A DNA stretch of 64,000 nucleotides from Actinoplanes octamycinicus (GCF_014205225.1 NZ_JACHNB010000001.1:5747501-5811500), one strand, 5' to 3'; positions 50,401 to 58,946 are shown, counted from the stretch's first letter. The notes: generated by a model from the letters alone, not told the origin. A program made the numbers and translations.

Positions 50401-53100
50401 CTCGACCTTGACGACGTTGCCGTTCGGGCCGCTCTGACTGGTCGGCTCGCCGTTGTCGTCGTACTCGAAGCTGGTGGATCCCTTGTTCGGGTCCTCGACG
50501 GTCGTCAGATTGTCACCGTTGTCGAACGTCCCGCTCGTCTGACTGCCGTCCGGTTCGATCGCGGTGGTGTTGCGGTCCAGTTCGTCGTAGCGGAGGTCCT
50601 GGGTGACCGTGCCGCCGCCCGGGGCGGGATGCCGCGATCGCAGCAGGTTGTCGTTCTGGTCGTAGAAGTAGGTGGTGGTGAAGTCCGCCTTCGTCGCGCC
50701 GGCCTGATTGCCTCGCGGCGAGACGCTGGTCTCCAGCAGGCCCTTCTTGTTGTACGAGAGGGTGGTCAGCCCGCCGAGGGCGTCGGTCTGCGAGGCGCGC
50801 CGCCCGGCGTCGGTGTAGCCGAACTTGGTGATGTTGCCGAGCTTGTCGCTCCGCTCGACGAGCCGATTGGCGACGTCGTAGGTGTAGTGGAGCTTCTCGC
50901 CGAAGGGGTCGATGTCGTCCGAGAGCCGTCCGAGCTCGTCGTAGCGCTTGTAGGCGGTCTTCTTGCCCGGCATGGTGACGCTGGTCTGCCGGTCGGACTC
51001 GTCGAACGTGTACGTCGTGGTGTATTTCGCCTTGTCGGCGCCCCCGTTGACGGTGCCTCGGGGATCGGTTGTCGAGATCTTGCGGCTGGACTTGTCGTAC
51101 CCGAACTCGTACCGCCGGCCGCTGGGAGTGATCTTCGCGATCTGGTTTCCGTCGTTGTCGTACTCCCAGGTCGTGGTCTTGTCACGAGGGTCGGTCTCGG
51201 AGATCTTCAGACCGCGGTTGTCGTACTTGTACGTCCACGAGTTCTTCTTCGCGTCCGTCTTCTTGGTGATCTCGTGGAACTCGTTGTACTCGGCCTTCCA
51301 GGTCTTGCCGTTGCCATCGGTGAACGACGTCGGCTCGTTGTCCTGGTAGGTGGCCTTCTCGGTGAACGAGAACGGTTCCGGAGCCGTGCGCCCGGTCGCG
51401 TTGCCGTCGGCGTCGTAAGCCGACTCGTCCTGGTTCCCGTTGCCGTCGACGGTCAGGTTGGTGCCACCGTTGGCGTCGTAGCGCACGTGGTGCACGTCGC
51501 CGTTGCCGTTCTGGGTGTACACGAGATGGTTGTTCTTGTATCCGTCGTGGTAGACGATCCCGTCGGCGTCGGTGGTGGTCGCCTCACCCTTGGCCGCGTC
51601 CCATCCGAAGGTGGTGGCCTTGCCGAAGACGTCGGTCTGCTTGGTCACCCGGCCGGTGGCGGGGTCGTAGGTGGTGGTCGCCTGCACCTGCCCGCGCGGG
51701 TCCACCACCTGCCAGAGCCGGCCGGTGGCGTCGTAGCGGTACTGGGTGGTGCGCCCGTTGGGCGCCTGCGCGGTGATCATGCGCCGGCCGTCGTAGTCGA
51801 ACTGCACGAAGCGGCCGTCCGGGAGGTCGACCCGGCGGATCAGGCCGATGTCGGTGCGGTACGTCACCTTGATCACGCGGCCCGCCGCGTCGGTGATGGT
51901 CGACAGGAAGCCCCCGCTGTACGCCAGCTTCAGGCCGTGGCCGCGGGCGTCCAGGATCGAGAGCGGCTTGCCGGCGGAGTCGAAGGTGAGCGTGTTGTGC
52001 TCCGGGGTCGTCAGCTTCCACCCCGAACCCGACCGCGCCAGCTTCGACCGCACACCGGCGGGCCGCCGATAGGTGCCGTCGTCCTGACGGGTGTAGACGG
52101 CTTGGGCGCCGTCCTCGGCGCGTACCACCGCGCCGTCGTCTGTGCTCGCGACCGAGACGTCGTACTGCCAGGACCAGCCCAGCCCCAAGTGGCCGGCCGT
52201 CTGGTTGGCGGAGTTGTACCACCGGCCACCCGAGAACGGGACCGCGTACGACTCCAGGGAGAGATCGGCCTCCGTGCGCGAGTACGCGCCGGTGCCGGTG
52301 TTGACGCCGAACCCGCGCACCTGCTGCCCAGCCGACGAGCGACCCAGGACGTCCTCGCAGGCGCACGCCGAGGCCTGCGCGGCCGGGATGGCCGGCGGCA
52401 ACTCCACGCGGCGGGGCTGGGACTGGTTCGACGGCGGTGAGGTCACGCTCGTGCCGTCCGGATACGTCGCCGTGATCGACACGAAGTACTTCTTGTCCGC
52501 GTCGAGGGTCCACCCGTCGGCGGACCCGAACGCCCGGCAGTACCGCCGCGGCGAACCACACACCGCCAGGTCGCTCGGAGTCAGCGTGGTGGACTTCTGC
52601 TCCGTGCCGGTCTCCGCGTCGAACACCGACGCCTGCCACGACGTCAGCGACGCGTCCTGCACGTCGAAGTACACGATCAGCGACGTGTCACCCATGGTGA
52701 AACCGCGCCGCAGCACGAGACTGTCGGCGCCCACCACCGCAGCCGAGGCGCCGGACACCTTCGCGGTGGCGGTCTTGGCCGACTGTCCGAACTTCGCCTT
52801 CGCGTCCGGCCGGGCGACCGCCCGCCAGGCCGCGTCGGTCAGTGGGATCGCCGGTCCGCCGGGTCGGACGTGCGGCGGCTCCACCGGAGGCCGTTGCCCT
52901 TGCGGCAAACCGTGGTTCGGCTCAGCGGAGGCCGGCAGCGGCCGTTCCGCGGCCGCCGGGCCGTTTGTGGCCACCGGCGGGACGGCAGGTGTCTGTGCCG
53001 CCTGCGCTTGATCGATCGGTGCTGCCGCCACCGCCAGCACGACGGCCAGCAAGCCCGCCGCGATTCTGTTTCCGGGCAGCACTTTTCCCGATGCCAACAT
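47488..53100 (-). CDS. Secreted RHS/YD-repeat polymorphic toxin with nuclease tip
   Basis: 1870 residues from an ATG behind GGGGGAAA; earlier in-frame starts lack a site. A Sec signal (IAAGLLAVVLAVAAAPIDQAQAAQ) is followed by about 230 residues, then dozens of RHS/YD repeats (about 230-1580) that would form a toxin-enclosing shell. The conserved core end is YLYADGAPTVMTDPNGLW. A hydrophobic Gly/Ala stretch comes next, then the variable C-terminal tip. The tip shows Asp1794 in RRIDVL and Glu1804-x-Lys1806 in AIESKVG, a PD-(D/E)xK-like nuclease arrangement. It likely acts against competing cells. Confidence 0.92.
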   Translation of the reverse strand: MLASGKVLPGNRIAAGLLAVVLAVAAAPIDQAQAAQTPAVPPVATNGPAAAERPLPASAEPNHGLPQGQRPPVEPPHVRPGGPAIPLTDAAWRAVARPDAKAKFGQSAKTATAKVSGASAAVVGADSLVLRRGFTMGDTSLIVYFDVQDASLTSWQASVFDAETGTEQKSTTLTPSDLAVCGSPRRYCRAFGSADGWTLDADKKYFVSITATYPDGTSVTSPPSNQSQPRRVELPPAIPAAQASACACEDVLGRSSAGQQVRGFGVNTGTGAYSRTEADLSLESYAVPFSGGRWYNSANQTAGHLGLGWSWQYDVSVASTDDGAVVRAEDGAQAVYTRQDDGTYRRPAGVRSKLARSGSGWKLTTPEHNTLTFDSAGKPLSILDARGHGLKLAYSGGFLSTITDAAGRVIKVTYRTDIGLIRRVDLPDGRFVQFDYDGRRMITAQAPNGRTTQYRYDATGRLWQVVDPRGQVQATTTYDPATGRVTKQTDVFGKATTFGWDAAKGEATTTDADGIVYHDGYKNNHLVYTQNGNGDVHHVRYDANGGTNLTVDGNGNQDESAYDADGNATGRTAPEPFSFTEKATYQDNEPTSFTDGNGKTWKAEYNEFHEITKKTDAKKNSWTYKYDNRGLKISETDPRDKTTTWEYDNDGNQIAKITPSGRRYEFGYDKSSRKISTTDPRGTVNGGADKAKYTTTYTFDESDRQTSVTMPGKKTAYKRYDELGRLSDDIDPFGEKLHYTYDVANRLVERSDKLGNITKFGYTDAGRRASQTDALGGLTTLSYNKKGLLETSVSPRGNQAGATKADFTTTYFYDQNDNLLRSRHPAPGGGTVTQDLRYDELDRNTTAIEPDGSQTSGTFDNGDNLTTVEDPNKGSTSFEYDDNGEPTSQSGPNGNVVKVEYDDSGNVVKQVNATGGVTTMTYDDDDRLITAVEPRGHVDGADAGDFTTKFGYDVAGNRTTVTDPLGNVTKDVFDANNRIVSHVDANQHVTSYTFDDLDRVVSVTAPDSINNRSTIYKYDANDNVLSRTDPHGNAQSATYDRLDRVTSTFDSLGRLREYGYDAESNLTAIVTARTEPNPLNPSADPERAKRTITQEFDQLGRMVKRQLGTTGPVYTFGYDSKGRVISTTDPAGASTRKYDDNDQLREVKRGNLTYSYSYDSNGNLTSRGNPDGTTMSAEYDGDDRMTSLTQAGRTWTFGYDATGHRTSTELPGDAVEKRTFDNAGRLTGIDTRDGDKALGKFQLTLDPVGNPTRISTTRGDVTEDVAYTFDAADRLTAACYGTTDCARAGTGKISYAYDLVGNRTSQVRTGSAGSDSAVYKYDTTDQLTTRTVTGAGAGVTEYQYDNEGNQTRAGADTFTYNLDHTQASATVNGKTATFGYDTDGNRITTTIGTGATALTRTSDWDINDPQITSEREATGDGAAAVVRSFVTGPDGENLALLDGDRNVTSLYVHDWLNGTSALVAPGGAVQALYDYDPYGQPRVSPTRGGLTTAPDPGATANPLRFAGGYADTAALGDAYHLQARNYDPSTGRFNSKDPAPRADGQAAISSYLYADGAPTVMTDPNGLWSIGGALKSIGDGVSTAYKATAEFVDKHQADIVGVAAGIAAGAACTVATGGAGVVGCAAVGGAAASAATYAWKTKVQKQGEFSWAGLAKQTATGAVTGALLGAAGKYVNKIPAVNRLTSKAGGLLKSGIGKLTSPVKAAAGKLLGAGQSLLASAGKALLPRVNAMSTGYARAALSNLRAGLVRYSNASQVAKNKAVGDAASDNIAARYPGSLREVALRAPSGIRRIDVLTARGLAIESKVGRISLTPEIKQEIARDVELLNMTGSRVNDVLWEFRASPFTGAKGPTGPLRDALNNAKIPFVIR

Positions 53101-53642
53101 GATTTCCCCCGTAGGAATTGGCGACATGGCATGCCGGCCGCTCCGGGCCACCAGCCACCGCTTACGTCCAAATAGGACAGTCGCAAGAGAAATGGACAAA
53201 TGCCGAATGGCGCCTACAGCAAGTGGAGCGGTGGTGAGCCAGCGTCCTCGCGGTCAGCTTGTCGGCTTGCGGAGGCGGGTCTTCTTACTGGCCCGTGGCG
53301 GCTTGCTGATCGGCTCGTTCGCAGAAACCCCCGTTTCCGCGACGTCCGTGAGTCGGACGTGCGTAGCGAAAGGTAGCGAAACATTTAAGATCATTCATAC
53401 CGTGCCGGGTGGGGTGAACGGATGAAACTTGCGGCCCGTCGACTGGTGTTGGGAGCGCTCCCACCTCGGTTACACTGCCGCCCGCCGGCACCGCCGGTAC
53501 CGCCGGCACCCCGACAGATCCGCTCTACCTCGAGTGCGAGGCCGACTTCGACCCGGTCCGCGTCGCCGCAGCGCTCGGCGACGTCGGTGAGGCACCGGCC
53601 GGGAATTCCGGGGGCGCCGACTGGGCGTACCCGCCCACCGAA
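53101..53642. other. 542-base region before orphan gene, with CebR-type promoter
   Basis: The left part must hold the RHS promoter and has AT-richer sequence. A direct repeat GTAGCGAAAG-GTAGCGAAAC occurs near 53357-53380. From about 53416 the plus-strand frame of the orphan gene is already open. Apart from the CebR-like box described separately, nothing else was supported. Confidence 0.4.
53449..53476 (+). promoter_or_regulatory. Perfect CebR box within a promoter
   Basis: TGGGAGCGCTCCCA at 53450-53463 is identical to the streptomycete CebR consensus. It overlaps a possible -35 (TTGGGA, 53449-53454) that is 16 bases from TACACT (53471-53476). This is a classic repressor position, but the gene downstream is not a glycosidase. 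Confidence 0.7.
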
Positions 53643-53996
53643 GTGCTGCTCGTGCCGGCGGCGGCTGGGCACGAGGTGCTGGCGCTGGTCCCTGCCGAGA
53701 TCATCGCCATCATCAACAACTGGAGCGGTGGCCCGTCCCACCCCGATCTTGAGTACCTTGACCACATCCTGGTTCTGCAGCACTGGGAGCGGCGCTGGGA
53801 TGCCCAGCTTTACGGCCGGGTCGGGGGCACGCTGGAGCTCGCCGTCGAGCGCCCGCCGCGCGACCCGTTTTCCGGCGCGGTCTGCACGATCGAACAGTCC
53901 TCCTACTGCTACGACTTGGCGCAGACTCTCGGCGACGTATACGACGTGGCCCGTCGGCAGGCGTCGGCCGCGCGCTCGACGTTCTGGTGGGATTGA
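53643..53996 (+). CDS. Hypothetical protein, N-terminus unclear
   Basis: At least 117 residues from GTG. The same frame is open upstream to a stop at 53413-53415, and the text there (DPLYLECEADFDPVRVAAALG) looks coding, yet offers no ATG, GTG or TTG. The real start may be a CTG, or the 5' end may be damaged. The product is soluble and acidic with EIIAIINNW, ILVLQHWERRW and CTIEQSSYCYDLAQTLGDVYDVAR. The size and setting next to an RHS locus would suit an orphan immunity protein; that is inference. Confidence 0.5.
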   Translation: MLLVPAAAGHEVLALVPAEIIAIINNWSGGPSHPDLEYLDHILVLQHWERRWDAQLYGRVGGTLELAVERPPRDPFSGAVCTIEQSSYCYDLAQTLGDVYDVARRQASAARSTFWWD

Positions 53997-54398
53997 CCTA
54001 GGCCACCCGTAGCCCGGGAACCCGAGACGCGACCGGAGGGCTGAGGCTAGCGTCCGGCATGCCGGCGGCGGCGATTAGATCGGCCGCCGGCCACGCGCGG
54101 CCGGCACCGTCTGGGTCCCGTCAACGAGAAAGAGATCCGGTCTTGCGCTCGGGTCCGGACGCCACGGCGCCCGGACCCCTCCTGCGGCACGGCTGCCGGT
54201 CCGACGGGAGAGCGGCAGCCGCAACCGTGTTCACCGGCCTGGCCCGTCGCTGGGCAGGCCGTGGTGGTCAGTCGGGCGACTGCCCGATGGACAGCTCCTC
54301 ATCGACAGGATCATCGCCGGCGGTCATGCACGAAGTGGCTCCGGCAGCGGTCTTCTCTCGCAGCAGGTAGGTGATCGACGAGGCAGCGGAGGTCGGTT
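53997..54398. other. 402-base gap before module B
   Basis: Contains the presumed promoter of module B. A plus-strand frame of 103 codons here lacks a ribosome site and has no plausible protein-like pattern, so no gene is called. The only clear signal is the GGAGGT ribosome site at the right edge. Confidence 0.4.
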
Positions 54399-55259
54399 AT
54401 GGTGCGGTCCGGCAAGAAACGATCGACGAACGGGCGCGGCCGCGATCTGGGTGTCACGACCGTACTGATCAACGCGGTGTTCGCCGGCGTGGGCGGCCTG
54501 TACGCGCTGACCCACTCCACCGCGGTCACCCTCGCCGCCCTCGTGGCGGTCGTCGTCCTGGTAGGACTGACACTGCTGCTGACACATCGGGTACCGGCCA
54601 GAAAATCGCCGGCGGCCATGCACGGTTCGGCGCCTGCCGCAGTCCTACTGTCATCGGGGCAACGGAAGCCCCGCCGACCAGCGGAGGGACCTTTGGAAGC
54701 GGAGGCCCGGCCAGGAGGTTTGCCGGATTGGTTCGACGATTTCTACCGGACCAACTTTCGTGCCCTGGTCTACACCGCGCGCTTCGCGCTGTGGACCAGA
54801 GGACTCGACGAGAGTGAGGCGGAGGACATCGTCCAGGAAGTGCTCACTCGGAAGATCAAGAACGGGAGTTGGTCCGACATCGAGAAGCCGCTGCCGTACT
54901 TCCGCCGCGCCGTGGTGCTGCGGGTGATCAGCGAGGCGGAGTCGGGCAGCCGCAAGGCGCAGCCGTCCGACGCGATTCACGACCTGCCCGGAGATCGTCC
55001 GCCGGGCCAGGACGCCTGGATGGACGAGGAGTGGATCAGAGATCTGCTGAGCACCCTGACACCGGCTGAACGTGAGGTCATGAGCCTCGTCCTGGACGGT
55101 TTCAGAGGCCCGGACATCGCCGCTCTGCTGGGTGCCAAGGAAACAACCGTCCGGTCCACGACCCGCAACGCACGTAACAAGCTCAAGGCGCAGGTGCCGC
55201 CACAGTCGCACCGTACGGCGATCGCGGATCCGGTCGACGCTAAGGAGGAACGGCCGTGA
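54399..55259 (+). CDS. ECF sigma factor with N-terminal membrane hairpin (module B)
   Basis: 286 residues from an ATG behind GGAGGT. Residues about 16-40 (VTTVLINAVFAGVGGLYALT) and 43-63 (VTLAALVAVVVLVGLTLLLTH) are two membrane helices with basic flanks. A linker leads to sigma region 2 (DFYRTNFRALVYTARFAL...EAEDIVQEVLTRKI) and region 4 (LTPAEREVMSLVLDGFRGPDIAALLGAKETTVRSTTRNARNKL). The frame is continuous, so this is a fusion; an internal TTG or ATG near 54618-54693 could also give a soluble form. An anchored sigma factor would need release, perhaps by the CHAT protease two genes on. Confidence 0.88.
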   Translation: MVRSGKKRSTNGRGRDLGVTTVLINAVFAGVGGLYALTHSTAVTLAALVAVVVLVGLTLLLTHRVPARKSPAAMHGSAPAAVLLSSGQRKPRRPAEGPLEAEARPGGLPDWFDDFYRTNFRALVYTARFALWTRGLDESEAEDIVQEVLTRKIKNGSWSDIEKPLPYFRRAVVLRVISEAESGSRKAQPSDAIHDLPGDRPPGQDAWMDEEWIRDLLSTLTPAEREVMSLVLDGFRGPDIAALLGAKETTVRSTTRNARNKLKAQVPPQSHRTAIADPVDAKEERP

Positions 55260-55804
55260 ACAGTGACGAGCGACGGAACGCCGCCGACGCGGTGCGTCAC
55301 GCGCTGCGGCGCATCGGCGACGAAGTCGAGGCGATCACACCCGACCACATCGAAGACCGGCTGGCCGAGCTGCACGCCGCGGCGGCACCCATGGAGGACC
55401 TCGATCTCGTCCGGCTGCAGTGGCAGGCCGAGTTCGCCACGGCGAGCGCCGGCCTGCGCGGTGATCTCGAGGAGCGGACGCACCGGTTCGAGCTGCCGGA
55501 AGAGGCGTTCGAGATGTTGCACGGCACGAGCCGGCCGGACCACGCCCCGCCGGTGAAGATCAACGTTGTCGTGGACGAGTCCGTCCGGACGCTCGCGGTG
55601 ACCGTGGTGGTAGCTGGCCAGCTCGTCGGCGCGGTGCAAAGCCTCGCGGTGCTGGTGCCGACCACCGGGGCGGGCACGGTCGAGGTCCCGGTCGCGATCG
55701 ACCGTACGGATGCCCGGCTGACCGGTGTCTGCGAACTGGTCGGCAGCGTCGGCGAGGTCCTGGCGCCGACCGTCGTCGCGGAGGTGCGCCGTCATGACCG
55801 CTGA
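55256..55804 (+). CDS. Uncharacterised protein of module B
   Basis: 182 residues from a GTG behind AAGGAGGAA, overlapping the sigma gene by 4 bases. Not recognised. The first 75 residues are helical and charged (NAADAVRHALRRIGDEVEAI, EDRLAELHAAAAPMEDLDLV). The rest is strand-rich (VKINVVVDESVRTLAVTVVVAG, GTVEVPVAIDRTDARLTGVCELVG). There is no signal peptide or membrane helix. Its place between sigma factor and CHAT gene parallels the small protein of module A, though the two do not look alike in sequence. It may be a regulator or substrate. Confidence 0.78.
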   Translation: MNSDERRNAADAVRHALRRIGDEVEAITPDHIEDRLAELHAAAAPMEDLDLVRLQWQAEFATASAGLRGDLEERTHRFELPEEAFEMLHGTSRPDHAPPVKINVVVDESVRTLAVTVVVAGQLVGAVQSLAVLVPTTGAGTVEVPVAIDRTDARLTGVCELVGSVGEVLAPTVVAEVRRHDR

Positions 55805-58800
55805 CCTGCCGGGCCGGGACACCGGCCGCGCCGCGTGGCGCACCCTCGTCGACCGGCTGACCGCCGAGGGCGACCCGGAGACGTCGCCGTTCGTACTGGC
55901 CCAGGTCTGCTTCGTGGCGAGCACGATCGTCTCCACCCCGGAGGACCGGGAGATCCCCGGCCTGCCCGTAGGCAAGCCCGACCTGGCCACCAGATACGAC
56001 GCCGGCCGGGCGTTGCTGACCCACGCGGCCCGCCGTGACGACCTGATCGGCCGCGTCTGGACCTTCCTCGGCGCGAACCAGATGTACTCCAACTACAAGC
56101 GGGTCGCGGCCGGTGTCCACTCCGCCGAGGACGCCCGCGCCGGACTGCGGCGAGCCGCCGAGGGAGGTGCCGCCGGCGGACCCGACTTCGAGGCCTGGGC
56201 CCTGCTGGCGCAGGCGACCTGGCTCCGGACCGCGCTGTGCGACGCGGAATCGCTGGAGGCCGCCGAGCGGGCGCTCACCGTCCTGACGGCCGCGACCGCT
56301 CCGGATTCCGGCGAGCAACCCCATCCGGCGCTCGCGGCGGCCACGGGCGGTGTGTCCTGGCTTCCGTCCGCCGGGCAGATGAGGACGATCCTGGAGTTCC
56401 GGGCCCACTCCCGGATCGCCGTGGCGGCACGCATGCTGCGCAAGTACGACCTCGCCATCGCGCATCGGGAGTCGGCGATCACGGCGGCCGAGCGGCTTTC
56501 CGACCAGCCGATGATCCGGGTTCAGGCGTACGGTGAGCGGTCTGCCCTGGCCCGGCTCCTCGGTGACTTCCCGACCGCGCTGCGGCTGCTCAGCAAGCAA
56601 CGGGATTTCGTCGCTGGCATCGGCAACCGGCGCGCCTACCTGCGGCACCTGACCACCGCCGCCGAGACGGCGGTGGTCCTCGACGACTGGGACCAGGCGA
56701 CCCGGCTGCGGCATGAACGCATCACCGGCCGGTTCGAGCTGCTCGGCACCCCGGTCGCCGGCGACGACGTGGCCGCGGTACTGGCCGCCGTCCCCGCGTT
56801 GCGCGACGGGGCCCGGCACACCGACGCCACCGCCATCGGCAACGACGCCTACGAGCTGGCGCGCTACATCCTGGAGTCCGGCCGGGCACAGTTCGATCCC
56901 GAGGCCCGGGCGAGGGCTACGGCGTGGCTGGACGTCGCCGACGCGGCGTGGGCCGAGATCGGGGTGAACGGCAAGGTGGCGACCGGATTCCGTCGTACCG
57001 AACTGGACGCGCTCAACGAGGTCCGTGACGCCCGGACGATCGGCCGTGAGCTGCTCGCGTGCAGCACTCAGTTCCGCCGTGCCGCGGGCCGGCGGCGCAC
57101 CGCGATCAAGGCGGCCAAGTACGGCGACCCCGCCGATGCGGCGACCCTGGATCGTCTGCGGGAGCTCCAGGACGGTGCGCCACCCATCGATGTCGCCCAC
57201 CTGGACATCGGCATCGCGCACTGGCACCTGCGGTACGGCGAGGTAGCCCACGCCGTCGGCGACCTCGCTGAGGCACGCCGTGCCTGGTCGGAGGCGGCAA
57301 CCCGGGCGGCCCAGGCGGCGGCCGGCCTGACCCTGTCCGAGCCGGATCGGCCGGACGTGCCGCTCGACAGCGCGGCAGTGGTCGACGCCTACCAGGTGCA
57401 CGATTACGCGCTGCGCAATCTGGGTGACCGGCAGGCCGAGCTCCAGGTCCGGCTGGCGTCGCTACCGGTGGTCGCCCGCCGGTTCACCGCGTGCGGAAGC
57501 CCGAACCAGCGCGCGGTCCTGGACCGCCTCTACCGCGGCTGGCTGACCGAAACCGTCGAACTCGCGGTCCAGCTGCAGGATCATCGCGCGGTCGACGCCA
57601 CGGTCGAGGTGATCCGGCGTGACCTGGTCGGCACCGTGCTTTACGCGATGCGCAGCGACCACCACACCCCGGAGGAGATCAAGCGGCTCGCCGATGAACT
57701 GCTTCTTGCCATCGGGGCACGGGTGACCGAGGTGGACAGCTCGCCGGACAACGACACCGGCAGCGCACCGCCGCCGGATGACGAGCGGGGTGAGCCGCAG
57801 GTGGATGCCACGACGCGCGGCCGCAACCTCGGTGAGCAGCTGCGCGGGACGCTCGACGTGGTCGGCCGGGTCCTCGGCCCGGTGGCGCGCGAGCTGTTCG
57901 ACCCGGAGACGGTCACCAGGCACACCATCGAGGCCGCCGCCGACTCGCTCTACGGCGACGGTCCCGGCGCGGTTCTGTCCCTGGTGCTGCTCGACGACGG
58001 CGACCACCCGCGGGTCCTGCGGCACCTCGCGCTGCGCGCCGCCGTTGGTGGGCCGCTACGCCGGTATCTGGACATCGTGGACGCGCCGGTCTGGCTGCCC
58101 GAGTTGTCCCCGGAGCCCGATCCGGACGCTTACTTCGGGCGGGTAGCCCGGCTGGGTGACGTCCTGCTGCCGGCACCACTGGTGGCGGCGCTGGCGTCGG
58201 CGGCTGAGGACAAGCCACTGCGGCTGGCGGTCGTGCCGACCGGGCTGATGGCGGTGCCGTTCGCCGCGCTGCGAGCGGCGGGCACGCTCGTGCTGGAGCG
58301 TGCCGCGGTCGCTGTCGCCCAGTCGCTGCAGACCCTGGAGAACCTGGCCACCGCCCGGGCCACCGGCGACGGCGGGGTCGAGCTCGGCGTCTACGACACC
58401 CAGCGTCTGGCGCACACCGAAGCCGAGTGGCAGGCGCTGTTGCGGTTCCGGCCGGCGGTCCGGCAGGCGCGGACCCTGAGCGAGATCGACCGGGTGCTGG
58501 CCGACCCGGCGATCGGGAGGTCACCCGGGCTGCTTGCGCTCGCCGTACACGGAAGTCGCGGCCAGGACGGCTGGACCCAGGCCAAGATGCTACCCAGCGG
58601 TGAGGGTCTGACCACCGGGCACGTCCTGCGGTGGTACATCCCGGCGCTGGTCGTCGGGGCGTCGTGCAACACCGACATCCGGACCGACTCGGGCGGCGAG
58701 CTCGGTGGCTTCCCGCTGGCGTTCCAGCTGCGCGGGGCGGTCAACATCGTGGGTTCGCTGCACTACATCGACGACGCCGCCACCAGCGAGATCATGGCGC

Positions 58801-58946
58801 GCTTCTACGAGGCGACGAGCACCGGCACACCCACCGCGGAGGCGTTGCGCGCCGCGCAACGGGCCTGGATCGCCGAGGACCGCCGCGGCCGCTTCCCGCT
58901 CTACCACCTTTGGGCATATCTATTGACGTACGGCGTACCGATCTAG
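55794..58946 (+). CDS. CHAT domain protease with long helical N-terminus (module B)
   Basis: 1050 residues from an ATG behind GGAGGT, overlapping the previous gene by 11 bases. About residues 1-640 are helical and TPR-like (for example AIAHRESAITAAERLSDQP, HWHLRYGEVAHAVGDLAEARRAW). The C-terminal CHAT domain (about 770-1050) has His919 in ALAVHGS and Cys958 in VGASCNTD, then GGFPLAFQLRGAVNIVGSL. The His-Cys spacing of 39 matches that of module A (40). Cytoplasmic. Presumably a ligand- or stress-triggered caspase-like protease acting with the sigma factor of the same operon. Confidence 0.92.
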   Translation: MTADLPGRDTGRAAWRTLVDRLTAEGDPETSPFVLAQVCFVASTIVSTPEDREIPGLPVGKPDLATRYDAGRALLTHAARRDDLIGRVWTFLGANQMYSNYKRVAAGVHSAEDARAGLRRAAEGGAAGGPDFEAWALLAQATWLRTALCDAESLEAAERALTVLTAATAPDSGEQPHPALAAATGGVSWLPSAGQMRTILEFRAHSRIAVAARMLRKYDLAIAHRESAITAAERLSDQPMIRVQAYGERSALARLLGDFPTALRLLSKQRDFVAGIGNRRAYLRHLTTAAETAVVLDDWDQATRLRHERITGRFELLGTPVAGDDVAAVLAAVPALRDGARHTDATAIGNDAYELARYILESGRAQFDPEARARATAWLDVADAAWAEIGVNGKVATGFRRTELDALNEVRDARTIGRELLACSTQFRRAAGRRRTAIKAAKYGDPADAATLDRLRELQDGAPPIDVAHLDIGIAHWHLRYGEVAHAVGDLAEARRAWSEAATRAAQAAAGLTLSEPDRPDVPLDSAAVVDAYQVHDYALRNLGDRQAELQVRLASLPVVARRFTACGSPNQRAVLDRLYRGWLTETVELAVQLQDHRAVDATVEVIRRDLVGTVLYAMRSDHHTPEEIKRLADELLLAIGARVTEVDSSPDNDTGSAPPPDDERGEPQVDATTRGRNLGEQLRGTLDVVGRVLGPVARELFDPETVTRHTIEAAADSLYGDGPGAVLSLVLLDDGDHPRVLRHLALRAAVGGPLRRYLDIVDAPVWLPELSPEPDPDAYFGRVARLGDVLLPAPLVAALASAAEDKPLRLAVVPTGLMAVPFAALRAAGTLVLERAAVAVAQSLQTLENLATARATGDGGVELGVYDTQRLAHTEAEWQALLRFRPAVRQARTLSEIDRVLADPAIGRSPGLLALAVHGSRGQDGWTQAKMLPSGEGLTTGHVLRWYIPALVVGASCNTDIRTDSGGELGGFPLAFQLRGAVNIVGSLHYIDDAATSEIMARFYEATSTGTPTAEALRAAQRAWIAEDRRGRFPLYHLWAYLLTYGVPI

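Noticed and set aside
48316..52440. A 1374-codon open frame on the plus strand opposite the RHS gene
   Set aside because: It is antisense to the YD repeats; high third-position G+C removes stops. It has no ribosome site and low-complexity Val/Gly/Arg-rich sequence.
54059..54370. A 103-codon frame before module B
   Set aside because: No ribosome site, Arg/Ser/Ala-rich random composition; treated as leader sequence.
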